Below, piece after piece: positions 15,134-20,879 of a DNA stretch of 20,879 bases. Position 1 is the first letter of the stretch. The number at the start of each line of letters is the position of its first letter. Under the pieces are notes generated by a model. The model ran no database searches, was not told where the DNA came from, and worked only from the letters and a program-made list of their open reading frames with translations. Origin of the DNA: a virus; the IMG/VR virus record IMGVR_UViG_3300006929_000162, positions 1 through 20,879 of that record. The stretch is one strand, 5' to 3'. The position numbers and the translations under genes were made by a program.

Positions 15134-15300
15134 TTCTTTTTAGCGTCTTCCTTAACAAACTCAGGTCTAATCTGAGGATCTAATTTAGGCAGTTTGCCTA
15201 ATAGATTTATAAGTTGCACTACTTCTGCGTAAGGTCTAGTAAACATATATTTTACAACTGTATTTACTTGTTCCTGTGTTATTAAATAGTTATTGTCCAT
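15130..15300 (-). CDS. 56-residue conserved-looking hypothetical
   Basis: The gene encodes MDNNYLITQEQVNTVVKYMF, continuing TRPYAEVVQLINLLGKLPKLDPQIRPEF and ending in a Lys-rich tail. The pattern of ITxEQ, a hydrophobic helix, then a TRPYxEVxxLIxxL helix resembles a small protein of unknown function seen in many phages (recognised from memory, not verified). Its start lies 11 bases inside the end of the DUF6378 gene, and its TGA overlaps the ATG of the next gene (ATGA). These overlaps on both sides, on the same strand as the whole block, and full use of otherwise empty DNA support it as real. Confidence 0.68.
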   Translation of the reverse strand: MDNNYLITQEQVNTVVKYMFTRPYAEVVQLINLLGKLPKLDPQIRPEFVKEDAKKK

Positions 15301-15571
15301 CGTTCCCCCTATATTTTAATTCACCTGCTATGGCGCTATATGCTGCCATATCTATATAAGTATCTTCACTTACATTCCCGGCTTTCGTTCTAGCCATTTT
15401 TAATAACGTCATCATCAAAGCAACATCATGTCCTGTGATGTTTATATTCAAAAAAGCAGACCAAAGTTTAGCTATATTATTATGCATAACTTCTTTATCG
15501 CCATACTCTTTTGCTCTATCTCCTGATACGAGTTCATCCGCTATACTTAATAAACTACTTGCGTCTTTCAT
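15290..15571 (-). CDS. DUF6378-like protein
   Basis: This 93-residue protein shows the DUF6378 pattern: SLLSIADELVSGDRAKEYGDKEVMHNNIAKLWSAFLN, then HDVALMMTLLKMARTKAG and a final DTYIDMAAYSAIAGE helix. Proteins of this family occur widely in phages near nucleotide or replication genes. The all-helical make-up with conserved Glu/Asp and Lys resembles MazG-like nucleotide-pyrophosphohydrolase folds, but catalysis has not been established and the likeness is inference. It overlaps the phosphoesterase gene upstream by 17 bases and the 56-residue gene downstream by 11 bases, so it belongs to the same leftward transcript. Confidence 0.75.
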   Translation of the reverse strand: MKDASSLLSIADELVSGDRAKEYGDKEVMHNNIAKLWSAFLNINITGHDVALMMTLLKMARTKAGNVSEDTYIDMAAYSAIAGELKYRGNDGQ

Positions 15572-16301
15572 ATTTTTTTCTCAACTCCTTTATATTAATA
15601 GATTGTAAATCATACTCTCCTTTATCTACGTTTCTCTTTACAATAAGTCCACTCCACCATAAATGTTGTGTGCCTTTTGCAAAGCTTTCTTTATGGTTTA
15701 AATAGCACCCTGCATTTAATCCCATAATCTTTCTACCATTGTGCATTGATCTAACTGCATAATCAAATAAATGGGAATGCCCTACAGTAGCAGATTGAAA
15801 GTTCTTCTTTAATAAATTAGAAGCAACGTAATCTCCACTAATAGGTTTACCCATAACACCACTAGCTATGTTATGACAATATAGAACTCCATCAAGTTCT
15901 ACTATTCTTTCATAGTCATGGTATTCCCACCCGTATTTGGTAAAGGGAATATCATCAACACTCAATGTACCTTCCAGCTCTGGATTGTCTTCAACAAACT
16001 TCGTTATTCTATGCTCATGATTACCTCCTAACATGATTTTTCTAGTTCGTTTATTCTTAAAACTATTGTTAAATAATTCTAAAGCTTCTTCTGCATGGTC
16101 TATTTCTTTTCTATACCTCCTACCTTCAAAAGATTTTTTACCTCTATCAAAATGAGATAGGGAGTCCATATTAACCCAATCTCCTAGACAAATAACTATG
16201 TCAGGATTTAATTCTTTAGCGAACTTTCCTGCCCAGGTAAATCTGTCGTTGCTTACTCCCATTTTTACATGAGGGTCTGGTATTACTAGATGAGTTGTCA
16301 T
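15555..16301 (-). CDS. Calcineurin-like metallophosphoesterase
   Basis: This 248-residue protein has the complete two-metal phosphoesterase signature: D9-x-H11 (IPDPH), GD41 (CLGDW), GN94-H95-E96 (GGNHEH), H143 (YCHN) and GH175-x-H177 (GHSH). It should hydrolyse phosphomonoester or phosphodiester bonds using two divalent metals in the cytoplasm. The substrate is not readable; the compact size and absence of an associated ATPase gene argue against an SbcD/Mre11 pair. The start shares a base with the stop of the upstream 91-residue gene (TAATG). The neighbours are two nucleases and a DUF6378 protein, consistent with DNA or nucleotide metabolism, or with removal of a nucleotide signal. Confidence 0.88.
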   Translation of the reverse strand: MTTHLVIPDPHVKMGVSNDRFTWAGKFAKELNPDIVICLGDWVNMDSLSHFDRGKKSFEGRRYRKEIDHAEEALELFNNSFKNKRTRKIMLGGNHEHRITKFVEDNPELEGTLSVDDIPFTKYGWEYHDYERIVELDGVLYCHNIASGVMGKPISGDYVASNLLKKNFQSATVGHSHLFDYAVRSMHNGRKIMGLNAGCYLNHKESFAKGTQHLWWSGLIVKRNVDKGEYDLQSINIKELRKKYERRK

Positions 16302-16576
16302 TAGTGCAACTTCTCCTTCCTTTTTGTTAATAAATCTTCAAAACTTACTCTGTTTTCACTACTTGTTTCTTGCATAGCTTGTATACCTTTATCAAATATA
16401 TAATCAGGTTCTTCTACAGAAACTTTTACCATTCCATGTGCTATTGTTAATGCAACAGCATAACTCTCTACCTGTGGTGCATTATTTGAAGGCAACACAG
16501 TACACGCAAATCCATTATCTGTCGGTAAAATAGAAACAAGTATAGCTTCTTTTATACTATTATTTTTTTTCGGCAT
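16301..16576 (-). CDS. Hypothetical protein in nuclease operon
   Basis: This 91-residue protein has a basic start (MPKKNNSIKEA), a strand-like centre (AILVSILPTDNGFACTVLPSN), a helix (ESYAVALTIAHGMVKVSVEEPDYIFDKGIQAM) and a charged tail. No known motif. It overlaps the PD-(D/E)xK nuclease gene by 17 bases and the phosphoesterase start by one base, so it is co-translated with enzymes of nucleic-acid processing. Possibly an accessory protein of one of them; function unknown. Confidence 0.6.
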   Translation of the reverse strand: MPKKNNSIKEAILVSILPTDNGFACTVLPSNNAPQVESYAVALTIAHGMVKVSVEEPDYIFDKGIQAMQETSSENRVSFEDLLTKRKEKLH

Positions 16577-16919
16577 TTTTCTCCTTTATTAAATTTATAA
16601 AATGTTCTGCATCAACTATCATTAAAGGTTCACGCTGATTCATTTTTATAACAGCAATTGCTGTTTCGTTTTCTTTTATATGATGATTTGCTTGTACCAT
16701 AATATCGTATATACCTTTGAATGTTTCTTTATTCTTACATTCTATAGAATAAGGTATCAATTCTTTAGCCCTAGTTGAAAATTTAATATCAACTCCAGTT
16801 TCTCCCATAATAGCCCCTGATATATCATCAGTAGTTAAAGAAGGGAATGCAGATAAGAGTTTATCTCTTACCCAATTTTGCAGTCTTCTTCCTTTAGCTT
16901 TTTTACTTCGTGTGTCCAT
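16560..16919 (-). CDS. Small PD-(D/E)xK nuclease
   Basis: This 119-residue protein fits a minimal restriction-endonuclease-like fold: basic N-terminal helix KKAKGRRLQNWVRDKLL, then MGETGVDIKFS with D44, and IPYSIECKNKE with E60-x-K62, the D...ExK metal-binding triad, followed by a helix with QANHHI. This arrangement (KGRRLQ, G-x-D, ECKN, QA-HH) resembles small phage nucleases related to Holliday-junction resolvases. In this replication block it could resolve branched intermediates or degrade host DNA; which one is not shown. It overlaps the Cas4-like gene by 17 bases and the 91-residue gene by 17 bases. Confidence 0.72.
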   Translation of the reverse strand: MDTRSKKAKGRRLQNWVRDKLLSAFPSLTTDDISGAIMGETGVDIKFSTRAKELIPYSIECKNKETFKGIYDIMVQANHHIKENETAIAVIKMNQREPLMIVDAEHFINLIKEKNAEKK

Positions 16920-17802
16920 CTTCCTCCCTAGGATTATTAACTTCAGTATACCATACCCATTTAGGAGTAAGTGCTTTAGATTGTTGTTGAGGTAAATGTT
17001 TTAACTTTTCTCCCCAACAAGGTTTTTTATATGCACAAAATCTACATTGCAATGGTAATATTTTATTACCTGTAGCTTTTCTGTTAAAGTATTCATCTTC
17101 ATCTTTAAATAGTCTTTTAAATGGGGCATTTGAATTTAACGCTTCCATATTATCTTTAGCTTTCTTAATAGCTTCTTGTGAATGGTGGTCGTCTGACAAT
17201 GGTGTTTCGGTTACTGCCCATTCTCCTGTAGATTTATTAATAGCAATCCACCCTCCAAAGTCTGTATTTTCTGCATTAGAATATAGATATCCTTGAGATA
17301 CATATCCAAAAGTATCCTCTTTCAGTATAGCATCAAAACCTCCTTCATCACTAAATTTATGTTCAAATGCCCAGGGCGATGCACTTTTAATATCATATAT
17401 TTTATTTTGGATTTTAATATCATATGTTCCAGAAATTTCTTCGTTATTATCAAATTTATATTTAACATGTTTCTGAATATCATCTACTTTAATTCCTGAA
17501 GCTTTTAGTATTGCTACTGCTGCAGCTTCAATCATATCACCAAATAGGTTTCTCATTTTCGTATTGTAAGGCATGGGTTCTGGCTCTGCTCCAGATTTTT
17601 CCATTTGTAATTGGCAAAGAGGTCTGCCTATACTTGACATGCGTGTTGTAAATTTATTATCACGCTGTTCAGTAAACTGCTTTTTAAAAGCATCTTTACA
17701 CGCTTCTCCAAACTCATTCACTATCGTACTAGATACACCCACAGAGGCTTTGTTAGCCTCTGTGAGAAACATTTGTACTCTGTTTAAAATAGAGTTTGAC
17801 AT
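16903..17802 (-). CDS. Cas4/RecB-type Fe-S nuclease
   Basis: This 299-residue protein carries RecB-family nuclease motifs: GDMIEAA (E92), GTYDIKI (D128), YDIKS (D137-x-K139) and Q170-x3-Y174 (QGYLY). Four cysteines match the Cas4/AddB-type iron-sulfur cluster layout: C63 (RPLCQ) far N-terminal and C253-x2-C256-x5-C262 C-terminal (CRFCAYKKPC). Such proteins are DNA exonucleases or flap nucleases that use a 4Fe-4S cluster for stability. There is no CRISPR array or cas gene here, so a role in phage recombination, replication-end processing or host-DNA breakdown is more likely. The ATG shares one base with the stop of the ssb-like gene (TAATG), with AGGAG upstream. Confidence 0.85.
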   Translation of the reverse strand: MSNSILNRVQMFLTEANKASVGVSSTIVNEFGEACKDAFKKQFTEQRDNKFTTRMSSIGRPLCQLQMEKSGAEPEPMPYNTKMRNLFGDMIEAAAVAILKASGIKVDDIQKHVKYKFDNNEEISGTYDIKIQNKIYDIKSASPWAFEHKFSDEGGFDAILKEDTFGYVSQGYLYSNAENTDFGGWIAINKSTGEWAVTETPLSDDHHSQEAIKKAKDNMEALNSNAPFKRLFKDEDEYFNRKATGNKILPLQCRFCAYKKPCWGEKLKHLPQQQSKALTPKWVWYTEVNNPREEDGHTK

Positions 17803-18659
17803 TAGTTGGCTAAGAACTCCTCTGGACTGTCTTCTGCCACAGCTTCTACGATCTTAGCACTAGCATCATCTCTTACACTAGTAGCATTAGCTTGTTTCCA
17901 TTGCTCTGCAATCCTCTTATTCTCATCTTGAATTAACTCATTAAACATATCCATATGCTCAAGGTCTTTCTTAGAAAATTCAACTTGCTTACTATCAGTA
18001 TCAATAGATGCTACATAGAACGTATTACTTCCACTCTTCTTTCGTTTAGTGGTTAAGTTTAGCACATGATTGAACATCAAACTATTTCTGCCTTTTAATC
18101 CTTTTAGAGTTTCTCCAATAGGTTTAAAATTCATACCTGTTACACGCCATAAAACAGGCATTTCAGTTACAGTTGTTGCTGTACCATCTGCTTTAGTACA
18201 CTCCATGCTAAGTAGCCCATACACTAATCTGTAGCATTTTATGTTTCTTTGTGCGTCTACTTCGGCTTCAGTAAGTTGCTCTTTATCTTTACCAATAACT
18301 TTTCCGCATCGTACTCCCCCTTTTGTGTCAATAGGCTCATCTTTCCATGATTTAAAGATTACTGATGTAGAGGCATATTTGTTAGCATCTGCGTCATATT
18401 CCATGTATTGATAAGCGTTAATAAATGGTCGAAACTGTACTGCTGTATCTTTTAAGCTATAGACTTTAGCTTCTGATTCAGGATCGTAAATATTATATAC
18501 CCCTGCTCTCAAGGCATTCCCATCATCATCTTCAGCAGCTCTGTTTATTGCCAATCTTGGCAAAGTACCAGACCCCATTTGAGATCCGTCATCTTGCCCT
18601 GTCATCTTCATTATCTCTTCGTTAGAAAGAGACTCAAAAGGTTTTACTTCATTACTCAT
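17802..18659 (-). CDS. Probable single-stranded DNA-binding protein
   Basis: This 285-residue protein lies between DNA polymerase and a recombination-type nuclease, the usual place for a phage SSB. Mixed beta-type segments (AVQFRPFINAYQYMEYD, STSVIFKSW, NIKCYRLVYGLLSMEC, MPVLWRVTGMNFKPIGETL) could make an OB-like core. It ends in an acidic tail with an aromatic residue (VAEDSPEEFLAN), as in gp2.5 and other SSBs that recruit partners through the tail. No strict family motif is visible, so the call rests on context, composition and tail. It is the first gene after the promoter at 18692-18720 and has a GGAGG Shine-Dalgarno seven bases from its ATG, implying strong expression. Confidence 0.6.
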   Translation of the reverse strand: MSNEVKPFESLSNEEIMKMTGQDDGSQMGSGTLPRLAINRAAEDDDGNALRAGVYNIYDPESEAKVYSLKDTAVQFRPFINAYQYMEYDADANKYASTSVIFKSWKDEPIDTKGGVRCGKVIGKDKEQLTEAEVDAQRNIKCYRLVYGLLSMECTKADGTATTVTEMPVLWRVTGMNFKPIGETLKGLKGRNSLMFNHVLNLTTKRKKSGSNTFYVASIDTDSKQVEFSKKDLEHMDMFNELIQDENKRIAEQWKQANATSVRDDASAKIVEAVAEDSPEEFLAN

Positions 18660-18666
18660 ATTTGCA

Positions 18667-18671
18667 CCTCC
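18667..18671 (-). promoter_or_regulatory. Strong Shine-Dalgarno of the ssb-like gene
   Basis: GGAGG on the minus strand (GGAGGTGCAAAT then ATG), with seven bases between the site and the start codon. It fixes the start at 18659 and indicates high translation. Confidence 0.8.
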
Positions 18672-18689
18672 AGTGCTTTATTGTTATAT

Positions 18690-18710
18690 CTAATATACCA
18701 CATATATTAG
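18690..18710. promoter_or_regulatory. Inverted repeat overlapping the promoter (candidate operator)
   Basis: A perfect 8-base inverted repeat, CTAATATA (18690-18697) and TATATTAG (18703-18710), separated by five bases. The left arm contains the entire -10 hexamer and the right arm lies in the promoter spacer, so a dimeric protein bound here would block RNA polymerase. No repressor gene is visible in the window. The sequence is AT-rich, so chance formation cannot be excluded. Confidence 0.5.
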
Positions 18711-18720
18711 TCTTTGTCAA
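18692..18720 (-). promoter_or_regulatory. Sigma70-type promoter for the ssb-nuclease operon
   Basis: On the minus strand: perfect -35 TTGACA (18715-18720), a 17-base spacer and -10 TATATT (18692-18697), preceded by TGG, an extended -10. The expected start of transcription is near 18685, leaving a short leader before the Shine-Dalgarno at 18667-18671. The -35 overlaps the stop codon of the polymerase gene, and the element fills the only real intergenic gap in the window. It should be read by host RNA polymerase, as expected for early or middle phage genes. Confidence 0.78.
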
Positions 18721-20753
18721 TGATAAATTGTAGTGTCTAACCAATTTGGTCCAACCTTTATCTCAACCTCTAATGGAACATCAAAATCAACACTATACCT
18801 CTCCATAAGTTCATCAACCACACCCAAACAACCTTGTGTTAAACACTCGGCTACTATTTGTTCCTCACCAGGAAATACATCAGCGACTATAGAGTCATGC
18901 ACTGTGTTGATTAAGATGCTCTTTGTGCCATTGCTCTCTAGCAATTTTTGAGAAAGGATACATGCTAGAGGAACAATGTCAGCAGTGGCTAAGCCTTGCA
19001 CAGGATAGTTTTTTATCTGTGTTGAAAAGCTTGAGCCACCCCATGGCATGCGTTCTGCACTTGGAAAAGCGTACTGCCTACCTGTTGGTAGAGTTATGAC
19101 TTTATGTCGTATTGCCTCACTTTGCAGCTTATCATGCCAAACTTTTATGTCAGGGTATTTTTTTAGAAATTCTGTATAGTATTTCTTTTCATCTTCAGTC
19201 CCTGACATCCCACCATACAAAGGTTTAAATGTGTGCGCTTTAGCTTGTTGCCTAGAACACCCTATTGTATCAGCAGTAAATTGATGGACATCAACGCCAT
19301 CATTAATATCTTTTAGTCCTTGTTTGTCTTGTGCTAGAAAGACAGCAGTTCTAAATTCTAATTGTGCAAAATCTATCTCCATAATATTTCCATTATCAAA
19401 TCGTGAACGAATAACTTTTCGTATTGGGAAAGTACCACCTCTTGGTTGATTTTGGAAGTTTGGGTCACGACTAGATAGTCTGCCTGTTGTTGTAATACAT
19501 TGCATAAAGTTTGGATACAAATAATTAACTTCTGTTTTATGCTTTTTAATACCTTCAACAAAAGTTTTTAAGTATGTATCTAAAGCATTGTACCTAGATA
19601 TCTTTTCTATAAAATCTCGCAATTCTTCATTACCTGTTTTTGCCACTTTGAGTAAAGTATTTTTATCAGTTTTAAAACCGCCTTCAGCAATATCCATAAC
19701 AGATTCTACTTTAGCATTAAATCCTGCTCTTTCTTTTAAATTTTTATAAATAAAACCTTTGCCTCCACAATCCATACACTTAGTAAGATTTTTATAAGGG
19801 TCTCCATTAACTTTATACTTTTGTATATGCCCTTTTCCATTACAAGTAGGGCATTGTTGTGCTTTAGTTTTATACACAGGTTGTAAAAACATATCAAAAA
19901 TCTTTCTCATTTCTGTTTTAGAATACTGATATCTTCTCTTTGGCTTCTTTGTAAATGGGTCTAATCCTAAATTAAATTGTACAGACCATTTCTTTTTGTC
20001 AGTAACCTTTGCTCCATAGATTAACCAGGACAATTGCTCTGGACTAGAAGGATTTATAGAAGTATCTCCCATTTTTTTATATATAGTTTCATCAATTTCT
20101 ACACGAAGTCTGTCTTGTTCTTCTTGGAAATCCTTTTCTACTTGTTTTAATGCCTCCTCATCAATGTAAATGCCATTGTTTTCCATATTAGCTAATACAA
20201 CTAGAAACTCACACATCATCTTAGTACTTTTTATTAATTTTTTATTCTTAGGTATCTTAAACTGTTCTATTTGGGCATCAAACAATGATCGTGTTGATTT
20301 TATATCAAATCTACCATACTCTTCTAGCATTCCTATAGGCACATTCTCAAATGAGGTCTTGTTTTTGATAAACCCTTCCATTAAATCAGACTTTTGCGTA
20401 ACATTTCTTCTAACACAGCAATCTTTTAGCTTTAAACTGCGTTTTAAGCCTCTATTAAGCATATATTCGCCTATCATGGTGTCATAGACCCTGCCTGAGT
20501 AAGAAAATCCAGATTCCCATAACCAAATTAAGTCAAACTTTATATTGTGACCAACTAATAGAGTAGTTTTATCTAGTATACCTTGTACCCTCTTTCTATC
20601 AGGAGTTCCCCTGAACTCATTATGCTTAAAAAAGATATAGTCATCATTCAAACCCATACAAATTAAAAAGTTGTGTGGGTTTTTTGCTGATGGGTCTAGT
20701 TTACCTTCATCAGTTACTTGAAAGCTAGTCTCTACATCAAATGTAGTGATCAT
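18717..20753 (-). CDS. polA: DNA polymerase family A with 3'-5' exonuclease and DnaJ-type zinc repeats
   Basis: This 678-residue replicative polymerase has an exonuclease domain with FDVET (D6, E8), HNIKFDL (D74) and Y146-x3-D150 (YGRFD). The polymerase domain has TTGRLSSRDPNFQNQPR, motif A with D461 (IDFAQLEFR), motif B R501-x3-K505-x3-F509-x3-Y513G, and motif C H619-D620 (NTVHDSI). Between them, in the thumb-side region, sit two CxxCxGxG repeats (C301, C304; C326, C329), as in DnaJ. This combination marks the HMO-2011 type of marine phage polymerase. F509 aligns with Phe762 of E. coli Pol I. No 5'-3' exonuclease domain is present. The ATG overlaps the upstream gene's TGA by four bases (ATGA). 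Confidence 0.95.
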   Translation of the reverse strand: MITTFDVETSFQVTDEGKLDPSAKNPHNFLICMGLNDDYIFFKHNEFRGTPDRKRVQGILDKTTLLVGHNIKFDLIWLWESGFSYSGRVYDTMIGEYMLNRGLKRSLKLKDCCVRRNVTQKSDLMEGFIKNKTSFENVPIGMLEEYGRFDIKSTRSLFDAQIEQFKIPKNKKLIKSTKMMCEFLVVLANMENNGIYIDEEALKQVEKDFQEEQDRLRVEIDETIYKKMGDTSINPSSPEQLSWLIYGAKVTDKKKWSVQFNLGLDPFTKKPKRRYQYSKTEMRKIFDMFLQPVYKTKAQQCPTCNGKGHIQKYKVNGDPYKNLTKCMDCGGKGFIYKNLKERAGFNAKVESVMDIAEGGFKTDKNTLLKVAKTGNEELRDFIEKISRYNALDTYLKTFVEGIKKHKTEVNYLYPNFMQCITTTGRLSSRDPNFQNQPRGGTFPIRKVIRSRFDNGNIMEIDFAQLEFRTAVFLAQDKQGLKDINDGVDVHQFTADTIGCSRQQAKAHTFKPLYGGMSGTEDEKKYYTEFLKKYPDIKVWHDKLQSEAIRHKVITLPTGRQYAFPSAERMPWGGSSFSTQIKNYPVQGLATADIVPLACILSQKLLESNGTKSILINTVHDSIVADVFPGEEQIVAECLTQGCLGVVDELMERYSVDFDVPLEVEIKVGPNWLDTTIYH
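19755..19853 (-). other. DnaJ-type zinc-binding segment within the polymerase
   Basis: This stretch codes for residues 301-333: CPTCNGKG, a 17-residue loop, and CMDCGGKG. The four cysteines would bind one zinc ion as in the DnaJ central domain, which normally has four such repeats; here there are two. It lies between the exonuclease and the polymerase motifs. Confidence 0.85.
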
Positions 20754-20878
20754 TCCTCATACCTCGACAGTTCTGGGATTATATTGCATGGTATCATTCC
20801 ATGCCACCCTGTTATCTTATTTTTAGTTATATTTAATCCTCGTAGATTTTTATCCATGTCCACCTTGTCTCTATACCC
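20750..20878 (-). CDS. Partial hypothetical gene upstream of the polymerase
   Basis: A minus-strand frame is open from the window edge to a TGA at 20750-20752, giving at least 42 residues that include DKNLRGLNITKNKITGWHGMIP and end in CNIIPELSRYEE. Its stop overlaps the polymerase ATG (ATGA), the same junction type used elsewhere in this block, which supports it as real. An internal ATG at about 20855 could make a 35-residue product, but the frame continues beyond the edge, so the true start is unknown. Function not recognised. Confidence 0.5.
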   Translation of the reverse strand, partial: GYRDKVDMDKNLRGLNITKNKITGWHGMIPCNIIPELSRYEE

Positions 20879-20879
20879 T

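Noticed and set aside
16903-17802. Cas4-like gene as part of a CRISPR system
   Set aside because: No repeat-spacer array and no cas1/cas2 or effector gene in the window; Cas4-like nucleases are common on their own in phages.
17573-17857. 94-codon plus-strand frame opposite the Cas4-like gene
   Set aside because: Overlaps conserved nuclease residues on the other strand; no protein features or ribosome-binding site of note.
20170-20487. 105-codon plus-strand frame opposite the polymerase exonuclease domain
   Set aside because: Antisense to intact conserved polymerase motifs and isolated from other plus-strand genes.

Overview
The window looks like part of a tailed dsDNA phage genome, most likely a short-tailed (podovirus) marine phage of the HMO-2011 type. 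The strongest reason is the DNA polymerase on the minus strand (18717-20753). It is a family A polymerase with a 3'-5' exonuclease domain and carries two DnaJ-type CxxCxGxG zinc-binding repeats between the exonuclease and polymerase domains, a combination described for the SAR116 phage HMO-2011 and its relatives. The DNA is AT-rich (about two thirds A+T by eye), which would suit a low-GC marine host such as SAR11 or OM43. The host assignment is inference only. No terminase, capsid, portal, integrase, tRNA or CRISPR is present, so this is a fragment open at both ends.

Layout: genes fall into two convergent blocks. The plus-strand block (1-14918) is the late block: the end of a tail-fibre-like gene; a run of small membrane, secreted or lipoprotein genes plus one large secreted acidic protein (499-4038); a chain of probable internal-virion or ejection proteins (4040-12715), including a 1359-residue protein with an LPD38-like region; a lysis cassette of three-helix holin-like protein, GH24 lysozyme and 45-residue membrane peptide (12717-13695); a zincin-like HExxH protein; and a disordered protein. 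The minus-strand block (20879 down to 14915) is the replication/early block: a partial gene, DNA polymerase, a regulated-looking sigma70 promoter, a probable ssDNA-binding protein, a Cas4/RecB-like Fe-S nuclease, a small PD-(D/E)xK nuclease, a hypothetical, a calcineurin-like phosphoesterase, a DUF6378 protein and two tiny genes.

The blocks meet tail to tail on a single TTAA (14915-14918), which supplies both stop codons. Packing is extremely tight: most neighbours overlap by 1-17 bases (TAATG, ATGA) or sit a few bases apart. The only real intergenic gap is 57 bases between the polymerase and ssb genes. It holds a consensus promoter overlapped by a perfect inverted repeat. There is no gene-free stretch longer than about 60 bases.

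How the genes fit together: the minus block would make the replication and nucleolytic machinery early in infection, with polymerase transcribed from upstream and ssb plus downstream nucleases also served by the internal promoter. The plus block would make tail, ejection and lysis proteins late. The least understood part is the 499-4038 membrane/secreted cluster. It could include spanins or envelope-interaction proteins, but the sequence alone does not settle this.
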